Shown here: in pieces, positions 37,381-46,712 of the stretch
How the letters are laid out: every line of letters starts with the position of its first letter
Numbering within the stretch: position 1 is the first letter of the stretch
Assembly (NCBI RefSeq): GCF_943193195.1
Contig: NZ_CALPDG010000011.1
Coordinates: 1 to 64,000 of the forward strand
Direction of reading: 5' to 3'
Length of the DNA: 64,000 nucleotides
From: Mediterraneibacter agrestimuris
GTDB taxonomy: Bacteria > Bacillota > Clostridia > Lachnospirales > Lachnospiraceae
Made by a program: the position numbers and the translations under genes
The notes under the pieces: model-generated
Database searches by the model: none
Told to the model about the DNA's origin: nothing
The model's input: the letters and a program-made list of their open reading frames with translations, nothing else

Positions 37381-37392
37381 TTTCCTTCCCCC

Positions 37393-38043
37393 TTATCGAT
37401 AATAATTCATCTTGTTTTCAATCCGTTCCATCACAAATGCAACCACAAAATTCAGAATATAATAGAAAATTCCGGCAAATACATACGGAATCATATTTGC
37501 CTGAGAAGACGCCAGCGCTTTGGCAACTGTAAACATTTCCAGAATTCCAATTGTAAATGCCAGTGAAGTATCCTTGACAAGCGTAATCGTTTCATTAGTA
37601 ACCGAAGGCATGATCCGCTTCATTACCTGCGGCAGAATGATCCGCATAAACGTCTGGCTTTTTGTATATCCCAGTATTCTCGCAGCTTCATACTGTCCCT
37701 GCGGCATTGACTCGATTCCGCCGCGGTAAATCTCTGCAAAATATGCCGCGTAATTCAGTACAAATCCAACTGCGGTCGCGCCGTATTTCCATGTAGGTGT
37801 ATTCTGAATCCCGAAAATATAATATGGTCCGAAATAAATCACCATCAACTGCAGCATCAGCGGAGTTCCCCGCATAATGGATATGTATAGTTTAAAAAAT
37901 ATACGAATCACCGGATTCTTAGACATTCTGCCAAATGAAACAAGCAGACCAAGGGGAAGTGAAAAAAGCAATGTCACAACAAAGATTGCCAGTGACACTC
38001 CCATTCCTTCCATCAGTTTACCTAACATAACCGATATTGCCAT
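37393..38043 (-). CDS. Amino-acid ABC transporter permease
   Basis: Membrane subunit of about 216 residues from ATG 38043 (MAISVMLGKLMEGMG), which has AAAAGGAG upstream. A longer frame upstream of this point would cover a hairpin and is rejected. Five hydrophobic spans are present and the cytoplasmic coupling motif reads EAARILGYTKSQTFMRIILPQ, of the HisM/GlnP class. It pairs with the ATPase downstream and binding lipoprotein upstream. Confidence 0.9.
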   Translation of the reverse strand: MAISVMLGKLMEGMGVSLAIFVVTLLFSLPLGLLVSFGRMSKNPVIRIFFKLYISIMRGTPLMLQLMVIYFGPYYIFGIQNTPTWKYGATAVGFVLNYAAYFAEIYRGGIESMPQGQYEAARILGYTKSQTFMRIILPQVMKRIMPSVTNETITLVKDTSLAFTIGILEMFTVAKALASSQANMIPYVFAGIFYYILNFVVAFVMERIENKMNYYR

Positions 38044-38068
38044 ACCAATACTCCTTTTCGCAGAAAAT

Positions 38069-38091
38069 GGGCCGTCTCGTTCTGACAGCCC
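38069..38091. terminator. Hairpin between binding protein and permease genes
   Basis: GGGCCGTC (38069-38076) pairs with GACAGCCC (38084-38091). Both sides are flanked by T- or A-runs. On the minus strand it could act as a partial terminator, leaving more transcript of the binding protein than of the permease. Confidence 0.5.
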
Positions 38092-38172
38092 GTTTTTCTT
38101 TTTCTTATTGATTATTTCATTACCGCACACACCGCATACTTATCTGCGCGTCTGCAAACCGGTACTGTAACA

Positions 38173-39009
38173 TTATTTTCCAATTATTGTGATATCATCC
38201 TTAAACCACTTTGTTGAAATCTCGGCAAGAGTTCCATCTTCCGCCATCTCTTCCAGTACCTTCTGTATCTGGTCTCTAAGGACTTCATTACCCTTTGCAA
38301 AACCAACGCCATACTCTTCTGCCGCAATCTCATAATCAAGAATAATGAAATCCGCATCCCGCTGTTCAATCTGGTATGCCGCTACTACAATATCCATTGC
38401 AACCGCGTCTGCCGCACCGGATTCCAGATTCATAAAACCTGTATTATAATCCGGAACCACTTCAAGATTACCAAATGTCTCCGTCAATTCCTGATTATCA
38501 GCCAATGCTGCCTGTGCAGAAGAATCTGTCTGCACATCCACTACCTTACCTGACAGATCCGCCTCTGACTTAATGTCTGCGTCACCTCTTACAACAAACA
38601 CCTGCTTGTTGTTCAAATAAGGTTCTGACCATGTATAGGAATCCTCTCTGCCATTCATGGTAAATCCATTCCAGACACAATCGATTCCGCCCGAATTCAA
38701 TTCTGCATCCTTCGCATCCCATGCGATCGGCTTCGGCACGAACTTTAACCCAAGTCTGTCACAAACCTCTGTTGCCAGTTCAAGATCAAATCCTGTATAT
38801 TCTCCGTCGTCTCCTACAAATCCCATCGGCGGAAAATCCTGATCAAAACCTACTGTAAATGTATCGCCTTCTTCTTTTACTGTAAATCCTGCATCCTTTT
38901 TTGTGTTATCTTCTTTAGCAGAATCTGCATTCTTGTCTGTTCCGCATCCTGCGAGTGCAATGGATACCATCATCGTTCCTGCTAAAAGTAAGGCTAATTT
39001 CCTTTTCAT
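38173..39009 (-). CDS. Amino-acid-binding lipoprotein of the ABC transporter
   Basis: Exported lipoprotein of 278 residues from ATG 39009 (MKRKLALLLAGTMM), with GGGAGGAATCAG upstream; a start 13 codons earlier is less likely. The lipobox is ALAGC. The mature part has family 3 solute-binding motifs: GFDQDFPPMGF, GEYTGFDLELATEV, SGGIDCVWNGFTM and YAVGFAKGNE-like YGVGFAKGNE. Cystine or another polar amino acid is plausible. It heads the three-gene uptake operon and has a near-consensus promoter. Confidence 0.92.
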   Translation of the reverse strand: MKRKLALLLAGTMMVSIALAGCGTDKNADSAKEDNTKKDAGFTVKEEGDTFTVGFDQDFPPMGFVGDDGEYTGFDLELATEVCDRLGLKFVPKPIAWDAKDAELNSGGIDCVWNGFTMNGREDSYTWSEPYLNNKQVFVVRGDADIKSEADLSGKVVDVQTDSSAQAALADNQELTETFGNLEVVPDYNTGFMNLESGAADAVAMDIVVAAYQIEQRDADFIILDYEIAAEEYGVGFAKGNEVLRDQIQKVLEEMAEDGTLAEISTKWFKDDITIIGK

Positions 39010-39080
39010 ATCTGATTCCTCCCTGAATTCACGTTGTTGTATTAGCAATTGACCACTTTACCACGCTAAATCACCCACTC

Positions 39081-39109
39081 ATAATAACATAGAACCGGAA
39101 GGTTGTCAA
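39081..39109 (-). promoter_or_regulatory. Promoter of the amino-acid ABC operon
   Basis: Minus-strand TTGACA (39104-39109) and TATTAT (39081-39086) have 17-base spacing. Confidence 0.7.
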
Positions 39110-39142
39110 ATCCTTTTACTGAGGTTTTTATATATACCATTT

Positions 39143-39910
39143 TTATATATGACTTCTTCTATATTGCCGCTTCCACTTCTCCAGCATCTCTTCTCCGATT
39201 TCTTTCGGAATCTCCGCTTTCAAGTCCTGCATCTCCTGCCGCATCTGAGCGTTGACCTCTATATACTCCTCGTGTTTCGTCAAAAGAATGTGATACTCCT
39301 CCAGAGACATATACTTATAGGAAGCATAGAGATACGGCTTCAGAAGAACCTTATCATCGCAGATCTGATAGGCCCTGTCATACATTCTCGCAGATTCCTC
39401 ATACAAAAACAGTCTTCCATAAGCAGCACCCAGCCCCGCATAAATTCTGCCGTAGAATTTATTGTCTACTGTCTCATCCTTCTCCTGATTCAAAATTGCC
39501 TGATATACAATGATCGCTTCTTCAATCTCGCCGCTTTCCAGCAGATTGTCGCCTTTATATTTCTGACGTTCAATGTCTTTCTGATTTTTCAGTCTTTCCA
39601 ATACATTCTGAATCCGGATCATTTCCGGCTCACGGTAAATTCTGGAATATTTCAGAATCGTCAGAACAAATTTTTCCACAGAACCATGCAGACGAATTTC
39701 ATCCCGCAGCATTCCGGCAAGCTCTCCCATTCCCAGTTCTTCTTCCAGCCATGTACAAAGCTGCTCGTTCATGATCGTATAATCAATCAGATACAGATTG
39801 TTGCACAGATAGTAGCATAATTCTTCAATTGTAAAAATCTTACAGTGAATCCTCGAGATCTCATATGGATGTGTCGAATGTCTGTCATGACAAAGAACTA
39901 AACTTCCCAT
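39143..39910 (-). CDS. TPR-repeat protein, third gene of the DUF5717/DUF5716 operon
   Basis: A 255-residue soluble protein I cannot name. The N-terminal 100 residues (FTIEELCYYLCNNLYLID, TWLEEELGMGELAGMLRDE) form a helical domain. Residues about 110-215 look like TPR units: GDNLLESGEIEEAIIVYQAI, YAGLGAAYGRLFLYEESARM and YDRAYQICDDKVLLKPYLYAS. The C-terminus is a charged helix. It starts at 39910 with AGGAGGCAACG and overlaps the preceding gene by 26 bases, so the two are translationally coupled. TPR domains bind other proteins, so it probably serves the Hsp70-fold protein before it or the large repeat protein. Confidence 0.7.
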   Translation of the reverse strand: MGSLVLCHDRHSTHPYEISRIHCKIFTIEELCYYLCNNLYLIDYTIMNEQLCTWLEEELGMGELAGMLRDEIRLHGSVEKFVLTILKYSRIYREPEMIRIQNVLERLKNQKDIERQKYKGDNLLESGEIEEAIIVYQAILNQEKDETVDNKFYGRIYAGLGAAYGRLFLYEESARMYDRAYQICDDKVLLKPYLYASYKYMSLEEYHILLTKHEEYIEVNAQMRQEMQDLKAEIPKEIGEEMLEKWKRQYRRSHI

Positions 39911-41168
39911 CGTTGCCTCCTAAATGTATAATCTTCTCTTCCTGAAAATCTGTTGCCGGAAAAAACTCTCCGAATCCTGCATCTTTTACAGTAACTTTGC
40001 AAGTTTTTTCATTTAAGAATAATGTCTCGATCTGTAACCGGGTGGAATACTCTGCCCGCTTCGGCAAATGATCCAGTGAGATCGTTTCGGTCTTTACACT
40101 GCCCTGTACCAAAGACTCCACATGAAAATCAATTTCCTGCAGATCGTCCACCAGCACCTCAATCTGGCTGTTGGATTCATACCACTGAGCACCCCAGGAT
40201 ACTATTGGATAATTCATCTCCTGTCCGTTCACCCGCATATTAACCGTAATCTGATCTGTCAGTTTGCTTTCTGAAAGATAAACCGGATTCTCAATATGCA
40301 TATATTCCTTACGGTATGCTGTATAACATGCGCCCTTACTGTACAGGTTATTCCCAATAAATGCACGTCTTCCGTTACAAAGCACCCTTAAGGATTTAGG
40401 ATACCAGTTATTATCAAATCCCTCCCCTGTAAGGAATACCGAAGAAACAATCCGTTTATCAAATACCCCCTCAATAAATCTGCAAAACATGGAATCTGCT
40501 TCCCGCGCCTTGTCTTCATTAAGTACCGGATAAACCGCAGCCAGTTCTTTCATATGTGCACTTGCCACTTCATCTACCGTCACAAACGTAGTCTTGCCGC
40601 CGCCTAACCCCGCCTTCAGTCTGCGAAGCATATATGCCTTAATCTCATTTCTGTCACAACAAAACAATGCCGCATCATACTGCCACAGCTCTTTTGGCTG
40701 ATAAAACAGATAGTTACAGAAGCTTTCCTTGTAATCCTGTATAAAAATATGCTGTTTATCTATCCCCATCCGCACCGCGATCCCCCGTAGCAGCTGTGCC
40801 AGTTCCTCTGTCAGTTCCGGCACACTGAACACGATACCGTCAATTTGAGGAAATGCATGAAGCGACATCTGTACAAACTTGGATAACAACCAGACCGCAT
40901 CGTAAGTCTCTTCGGCAAATTCAATCTTCTCACCTGCCAGACTACGTTCCAGAAGCCTTGTTACTGCAAAACCTTCTTTGACCGTTGCCAGCCGTTTTGC
41001 CTCTTTTCCATATGCCCATGTATCTCTGAGCTTTCCGATCATCAGCGGAATCTGATAATTATCTGTATCTGCCTCCAGTGTCTCCGGCTCAAGCTGCTCT
41101 TCGTTATAGTAACTGATCTGGCATGTCTTTTCATTTATTTCGTACCCTATGATACTGCCCTGTCCCAT
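39885..41168 (-). CDS. DUF5716-type protein with a degenerate Hsp70/actin-like fold
   Basis: A 427-residue soluble protein that fits what I remember of DUF5716. The layout is Hsp70-like. It opens GSIIGYEINEKTCQISYYNEE where DnaK has its first phosphate loop. It has YDAALFCCDRNEIKAYML where the second phosphate strand would be. It has VFLTGEGFDNNWYP where DnaK has its adenosine motif, followed by FIGNNLYSKGACYTAY. The last 130 residues are beta-rich, like a substrate-binding domain (DQITVNMRVNGQEM, NSQIEVLVDDLQEIDF). The invariant glycine and acidic residues of true ATPases are mostly replaced, so nucleotide binding is doubtful. It starts 14 bases after the large gene, with TAAGGAGG at the stop. 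Confidence 0.65.
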   Translation of the reverse strand: MGQGSIIGYEINEKTCQISYYNEEQLEPETLEADTDNYQIPLMIGKLRDTWAYGKEAKRLATVKEGFAVTRLLERSLAGEKIEFAEETYDAVWLLSKFVQMSLHAFPQIDGIVFSVPELTEELAQLLRGIAVRMGIDKQHIFIQDYKESFCNYLFYQPKELWQYDAALFCCDRNEIKAYMLRRLKAGLGGGKTTFVTVDEVASAHMKELAAVYPVLNEDKAREADSMFCRFIEGVFDKRIVSSVFLTGEGFDNNWYPKSLRVLCNGRRAFIGNNLYSKGACYTAYRKEYMHIENPVYLSESKLTDQITVNMRVNGQEMNYPIVSWGAQWYESNSQIEVLVDDLQEIDFHVESLVQGSVKTETISLDHLPKRAEYSTRLQIETLFLNEKTCKVTVKDAGFGEFFPATDFQEEKIIHLGGNDGKFSSLS

Positions 41169-41182
41169 AACAGTATGCCTCC

Positions 41183-44100
41183 TTAATATTGCTCAAACAT
41201 ATGTGCCGCAGTCACATCTTCCAGTGTATATGCTTTCATCCTTGCTTCCCGCTCTGCGCATTCTGAAAGTAAAATATCATTCAGGCGGCCATATCGTCCC
41301 TTTTCCCCTCTCGGAAGTTCCTTGGAACATTCCTCCTTGTCACTGCGGTATGAGTTGCCATCTATCGTCTCCTTAAAATAATATTTTAATGTTTCATTTG
41401 CAAAAAGAACAAACTTCTTCACATAAATATTTTCGTACATCGGTGTCAGCACTTCCGTTGAGTAGTCTGTCGTCTCCTGTCCGCCCTTCTGAAGCTGATA
41501 ATATAACATGACTCGGCTGCCCTTTTGACCTTTGTATTCTATCAGCGTCTTGTCCCAGATCTGCAGTTCAATCAGCCAGTCTTTCTCATAAGAAAGATAG
41601 AATGGGAAGTAAATCTGCTTGCCGCAAAGCTCCTGTAAAAACTGCTTCACGGTTTTACGTGCGTTGCCATACTCCCGTGCGGAATAATATTTCAACACCG
41701 CAATTTTACAGATATCAATCACTTCTTCACCTTTTTCATATTCCCTGCAGATAATATCAATAACACTCTTGCTGATCTTACGTTCTTCGGTCACATACTC
41801 TCTCGACATATAAGCCAGATATGCCTGCTGCAGCCGGAAATATGCTCCCTCCGCATAATAGTCTTCAAAGATTGCAGATTCACCAAAAATCTCTTCCGCA
41901 AATAACATCTGTGTCAGAATCCGCTCTGCCAGCTTATGGGTATGTACCTCATACTCCTTTGCTTCTCTCCAGAGGCGTTTCATCTCAATAGTCGCACCGC
42001 AGTAGAACGCCGCCAGATAAGTAAGAATGACCTTATCATATTGATTCTTCTTAAACAATTCAAAACACACATAAGTAAGAAAATCATCATTTTCATAATT
42101 ATTTTCCCGGATCGTCCTGCTGCACAATGTCAGAAGCTCCGTGTCATTGTACTTTTCCAGTCCCTTTCTGCGGACAACTTCCAACGTCATTTCTTCTGCT
42201 TCTTCCTCTTCCCGGTTCAGCTTCAGACCGTTGATATATTTGCGGCACATATCCATATAACGCAATTCGTAGAACAATCTCCTGCTCTCATATGGAATGG
42301 AGTCAGTATAATGTCTGCCGTCCTTGCCCTCCCATACCAGACGTGCGGTCTTGGAATACAGAAATACCTGTGTACCATGTTCCGAATACGGCACTTTCTG
42401 TGACACAGTACCATCCTCTTCAACAACATGAATATACTTCATATAAGGCACTTTTGTAGTAATATCATAAGCATGGCAAATATCATACAACGCTTTCACA
42501 CGGTCTGGATTCATAGTCTGTTCTACAACAAAACGTTTGTAGATAATACGCAGCTGTTCATCAATATGTCTTCGATCCAGCTGATTCCATGCAAATGCCT
42601 CCATCTCATCCCGGTAATGGGCATAGATTTCACTGCTCTCATCCATATATGTAATCAGATTTGAATACAAGAAAGAACATCTCCTGTAATCCAGTGTGTT
42701 ACCATGCATAAAATACAGATATACACTTCTCGGCAGCGCCTTCTTAAAATGATACAAATCCAGAGACGCCATATAATATTCATAGAGCTGTGCAATCTTA
42801 AGTTCTGATTCCACTGCTTTTTCATACCATTTGAAGCAACTTCCGTCAATCCGGTTTCCTTTGATCAGCAACGTACAAATTGCAGTCAGAATCATAGATT
42901 CCGGATACATATCATAAGCTCCCGCAAGAGTCTCATAAAGATGCTTGTCATAAGTCTTCAGCTGACTCGCCAAATTGGCAGTGTAAAGCGCCAGTTCCTT
43001 AGTCATCAATTTATATTTGACTGCAAAAGAGAGCACCCTCACTTCAAAGGTTCCCAGCTTCTTCAATGTCATGCTCTTTTCACGATAGCACCTGAATGCC
43101 TCCATATAGAAAATCAGACTGTGAACCTTTTCTTCATTAAATATCTGTTCCATCACACGAAGACGCTCCGTCAATATCTTATATTCTGAATCCACATTGA
43201 CCAGCATACAGAGAATCTTCCAGCTATCCGGATGTTTCAGATAAGACTTGGCAAGCTCTTCCGCCACCCGTCTCTGTCCGATAGAATCGTTGCTCAGAAA
43301 TGTTGTCAGATATAGGTAGTAAGAACTCATCTCCACGTCTTTTCCAATAGAAAACCGATTGTAGTTATAAGATTCCAGCAACCATTTTGCTTCATCCATC
43401 CGGTGTCCGAGCAGACAAATATGGGCATGGACAAGAAGATAAATCTCATTTCTGTCATCCACCTTACGAAGATGTTCAATGCGCTTCAGCGCTTCATCTG
43501 TCCATGTATTGATATCCTTTTTTCCCGCCTCGTACTGCAAGTATCCTTTTAGAATACTTGCGAATTCGAGTTCATTTTGATGCCGCTCATCGTCCCTGAC
43601 AATATCTTTCTCCACAATAATCTCATAAGCCAGTGTCTCATATGGAGTATCCAGCACAATCTGACCGAAATTACTTCCCCTGTGAAGTTTATCATGTCGG
43701 ACAAAATATTCAAGCCTGTAAGAATTGCCGACAAATTCCTCTGTCGTAATTCTTGTACGGTCCACATCCAGAAAATCTCCCTCTACACGTACATCTATAG
43801 TGAGAAATCCCCATGTATTCTTCTTAACTGTAAATGTTTCTTTTCTCGTTTCTGTAAGAGATGTAAACGCACGGCTGTCCTCTTCCAGCGATAGAAAAAT
43901 CTTCTCTTTCTGCTTACAGCCCACCAGAAATTCCTCCAGAGCCTGCTGATCCAGCTCCCAAGTGCGCATATTATCATAAAGTGCCTGTATCCGCTTGTCC
44001 TCATATTTTAAGATTTCATAAAAATCTCTGGAACGAAACAACTTTTCAGCCTCAGCAGGATCACGAAATGCCAGCTTTTTAAAATCATCAAGACTTTGTA

Positions 44101-44479
44101 CCTTGCCGTACTGTGTCATGACGAAAGTTTTCTCAATAATGGCAGTAAATGCCACATCATATTCACCGCCATTGCAGACAATCGTAAACTTACCGTGTTC
44201 TACATGTCCCGGCACCAGCCCTGTTCCGTCATATGTATAGTAAATATTTACCGGATTACCGTCAAAGCCCTGTTCATCACACTGGACACGAAAAGAAGAC
44301 GGATAAACAAGCCCTCTTATGCTTCCTTTACCCTGATTCTGTAATGAAAAGCTTCCTCTATACTTTTCACCCTCTCCCACCCTCATGATCAGATGTGTTT
44401 CCGGAAAAATAATCTCCGGCTGGGAAATATGAAATTCTCCTTTTGACAGACGTTTGATTTTATTCTTCAACTTAGCCAC
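41183..44479 (-). CDS. DUF5717-type giant repeat protein
   Basis: A 1098-residue protein fitting what I remember of DUF5717, with no known function. Residues 1-120 and about 210-300 read as two beta-sandwich domains (PEIIFPETHLIMRVGEGE, GSFSLQNQGKGSIRGLVYPS, TWGFLTIDVRVEGDFLDVDR) of the kind seen in SPD-2/Hydin-type proteins. Residues about 320-930 are almost all helical, with TPR-like repeats such as YLLVHAHICLLGHRMDEAKWLL and LYEYYMASLDLYHFKKALP. The last 170 residues are beta-rich again. No signal peptide or membrane span is seen. The start is GTG at 44479 behind GGAG, with a TTG at 44470 behind AGGTGG as an alternative. It heads a three-gene operon with its own promoter. Confidence 0.65.
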   Translation of the reverse strand: MAKLKNKIKRLSKGEFHISQPEIIFPETHLIMRVGEGEKYRGSFSLQNQGKGSIRGLVYPSSFRVQCDEQGFDGNPVNIYYTYDGTGLVPGHVEHGKFTIVCNGGEYDVAFTAIIEKTFVMTQYGKVQSLDDFKKLAFRDPAEAEKLFRSRDFYEILKYEDKRIQALYDNMRTWELDQQALEEFLVGCKQKEKIFLSLEEDSRAFTSLTETRKETFTVKKNTWGFLTIDVRVEGDFLDVDRTRITTEEFVGNSYRLEYFVRHDKLHRGSNFGQIVLDTPYETLAYEIIVEKDIVRDDERHQNELEFASILKGYLQYEAGKKDINTWTDEALKRIEHLRKVDDRNEIYLLVHAHICLLGHRMDEAKWLLESYNYNRFSIGKDVEMSSYYLYLTTFLSNDSIGQRRVAEELAKSYLKHPDSWKILCMLVNVDSEYKILTERLRVMEQIFNEEKVHSLIFYMEAFRCYREKSMTLKKLGTFEVRVLSFAVKYKLMTKELALYTANLASQLKTYDKHLYETLAGAYDMYPESMILTAICTLLIKGNRIDGSCFKWYEKAVESELKIAQLYEYYMASLDLYHFKKALPRSVYLYFMHGNTLDYRRCSFLYSNLITYMDESSEIYAHYRDEMEAFAWNQLDRRHIDEQLRIIYKRFVVEQTMNPDRVKALYDICHAYDITTKVPYMKYIHVVEEDGTVSQKVPYSEHGTQVFLYSKTARLVWEGKDGRHYTDSIPYESRRLFYELRYMDMCRKYINGLKLNREEEEAEEMTLEVVRRKGLEKYNDTELLTLCSRTIRENNYENDDFLTYVCFELFKKNQYDKVILTYLAAFYCGATIEMKRLWREAKEYEVHTHKLAERILTQMLFAEEIFGESAIFEDYYAEGAYFRLQQAYLAYMSREYVTEERKISKSVIDIICREYEKGEEVIDICKIAVLKYYSAREYGNARKTVKQFLQELCGKQIYFPFYLSYEKDWLIELQIWDKTLIEYKGQKGSRVMLYYQLQKGGQETTDYSTEVLTPMYENIYVKKFVLFANETLKYYFKETIDGNSYRSDKEECSKELPRGEKGRYGRLNDILLSECAEREARMKAYTLEDVTAAHMFEQY

Positions 44480-44525
44480 CTACTCCATTTACTATATCTG
44501 TGCATAGTTACGCATTCTGTATTGA

Positions 44526-44554
44526 ATTATAACATTATTTTTCGGGCGGTTCAA
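44526..44554 (-). promoter_or_regulatory. Promoter of the DUF5717/DUF5716/TPR operon
   Basis: Minus-strand TTGAAC (44549-44554) and TATAAT (44526-44531) are 17 bases apart. The start would be near 44519, 40 bases before the GTG. Confidence 0.7.
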
Positions 44555-44677
44555 TGGGGAATCAAAGATTTTATTTTTAGAATTGTATACACGAATACCC
44601 GTTTTTCCATTCAATGGAAAGAAAGTATAGAATTAATAATATGAGAGGGTTCAGATGCAATAGATATAGGATAAAAA

Positions 44678-44709
44678 AGAACAGCAAGTTTTTATCTTCC
44701 TGCTGTTCT
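44678..44709 (-). terminator. Terminator of the Bce-like ABC operon
   Basis: AGAACAGCAAG (44678-44688) pairs with the CTGCTGTTCT segment ending at 44709. On the minus strand it is followed by TTTTTTATCC, a clear rho-independent terminator 45 bases after the permease stop. Confidence 0.85.
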
Positions 44710-44753
44710 CCCAAATCACTCAACAAACTTTTTCTTAAAATTCACATTCCATT

Positions 44754-46712
44754 TTACTTCACGATTCTGTAATACTCTTTTGATGTGAGCAGAAAAACAA
44801 TTACATAAAAAATTGAAAATACAGCTACCGTTCCTACCGTACATGCAGCTTCCAGAGGCACATTCGTCAGATTGAGCATTGCCATTAATTTGGTCAATAC
44901 CTTAAACGCCACTGCCACATGCACCACTGCCACGCCCAGGGGCAGGAAGAACACAGTCAGTACCTGGCTATGGATCGTTTTCTTTACTTCCTTCCGGCTC
45001 ATGCCTACCTTACTCATAATCTGGAAACACGCTCTGTCATCAAGACCTTCTGATATCTGTTTATAGTAAATGATCAATATCGTTCCCATCAAAAACAGAA
45101 ATCCGACAAACACACCAATGAACAAGAATCCGCCGTACAATTGGTAAAATTCCTCCTCTGAATTCTCTCTCCATTCAAAATAGGTTCCGTCTATCTCTGC
45201 TCCCCGTTCATAAATCGCATTCATTGCGGCTGTACATGCGTCCTTTTCTCCTTTCGGATTAAAATACTGGTGATATACAATTGATCCCTGCCCATTAAAT
45301 GCATATTTATCAGCTATTTTGTACAGTTCATTCTGGTCAGACACAACGACATATACATTTGGAGTCACTGCCGAATCTTCATAAGTCTCCATTTTGATCG
45401 AGTCCAAGTATTTCTTTACATGGAAATTGCTGTCCCCGATGGTCACTGTATTGCCTTGCATTTCTCCCTTCGCCGGACATAAGAGAATTTCTCCTTCGGC
45501 TAATGTTTCATTCTTGTCTTCCATGAAGTTATAGCAGTCCAATGTGGTAACTACTATACTGTGCGTACCGCCAAGATTCATCATTCCGTCCGACACAGAC
45601 ACCGTATTCCCAGACACAGTTCCCACAAGATACAAAGACACCAGTTCTTCCTTCTCTTCCACCTGCGCCTGTTCCCGTTCCAGTTCCTCTTCCACAATCT
45701 GCTGCATTTGGGAAACTCTCTCTTGATCTGGATCGTAAACTGCCACATGGTATTCCATCGGAAACCGTAGTCCCAGAATATCCTGCATTCCTGCATACAA
45801 CGACACGGTTACAGAAATCAATACCAAAACAATCGTACTCATGATACAGATATTTGCCAGTCCCGCCGCATTCTGTTTCATCCGGTACAACATGCCGGAT
45901 ACAGTTGCAAAATGATTGGACTTATAGTAATAATTCTTATTCCTCTTCAACAGTTTTAAAAAAGCAATACTTCCTGCGGTAAATAATGCATAAGTACCGA
46001 TAATGACCAGAATTACGGCAAAGAAAAAATTCTCCAGAGAAGCAAGCGGTGATTCTGTCAAAAGCGCAATTCCATAACCAACTGCGATCGTCGCCGTACC
46101 AATACTCGTCAACAGCCACTTTGTCTTAGGCTCCCGCTCCCCTACGTTTCCGCCATGGAGCAGATCCACCGGATCGACTTTCCGAAGCTGTAGCAGATTG
46201 AAGCAAAAGGTGACTGCAAATACCGCTCCGAACAAAATCAATGTACGGACAATGGATTCTCCTTCAATCGCAAACGAAAGAGGGGTTGCAAAACGAATCA
46301 TTTTGAGCAAGATAAGGAAAAACAATTTTCCAAGCAATATCCCCAGCACAAGTCCGATCCCGATACTGACAACCGCCGTCAGAAAAGTCTCGCACAAAAG
46401 CATTTTCATCAAATTCCGTTTGTCCATGCCCAATACCTGATAGACGCCGAATTCTTTTTTCCGCTGTTTTATTAAAAAGCTGTTTGTATAAAATAGAAAA
46501 ATTGCTGCAAAAATACCGGTGATCCAAGATGCCATATTCAGCACGGCAATCATAGCGTCACTGCCACGCATCTCATAAACTCCTTTGTTTTTACAGATTG
46601 CATCCATTGTGTAGAACATCATAATCGTAAGAATACAAGTCAGGATATACGGGAAATAACTCTTCCGGTTCTTTCTTATATTCGTCACAGCAAGCTTTGG
46701 ATAGAACATCAA
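44754..46712 (-). CDS. Bce-type ABC transporter permease (antimicrobial-peptide module)
   Basis: A 652-residue FtsX-type permease with about ten hydrophobic spans and a large extracellular domain (about residues 310-530) between spans 7 and 8, the hallmark of BceB-type peptide sensors. MMFYPKLAVTNIRKNRKSYFPYILTCI opens the protein, and QRKKEFGVYQVLGMDKRN is the conserved FtsX loop. It overlaps the ATPase stop by four bases. With the kinase and regulator upstream it forms a complete module that senses and removes cell-wall-active peptides. Confidence 0.9.
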   Translation of the reverse strand: MMFYPKLAVTNIRKNRKSYFPYILTCILTIMMFYTMDAICKNKGVYEMRGSDAMIAVLNMASWITGIFAAIFLFYTNSFLIKQRKKEFGVYQVLGMDKRNLMKMLLCETFLTAVVSIGIGLVLGILLGKLFFLILLKMIRFATPLSFAIEGESIVRTLILFGAVFAVTFCFNLLQLRKVDPVDLLHGGNVGEREPKTKWLLTSIGTATIAVGYGIALLTESPLASLENFFFAVILVIIGTYALFTAGSIAFLKLLKRNKNYYYKSNHFATVSGMLYRMKQNAAGLANICIMSTIVLVLISVTVSLYAGMQDILGLRFPMEYHVAVYDPDQERVSQMQQIVEEELEREQAQVEEKEELVSLYLVGTVSGNTVSVSDGMMNLGGTHSIVVTTLDCYNFMEDKNETLAEGEILLCPAKGEMQGNTVTIGDSNFHVKKYLDSIKMETYEDSAVTPNVYVVVSDQNELYKIADKYAFNGQGSIVYHQYFNPKGEKDACTAAMNAIYERGAEIDGTYFEWRENSEEEFYQLYGGFLFIGVFVGFLFLMGTILIIYYKQISEGLDDRACFQIMSKVGMSRKEVKKTIHSQVLTVFFLPLGVAVVHVAVAFKVLTKLMAMLNLTNVPLEAACTVGTVAVFSIFYVIVFLLTSKEYYRIVK

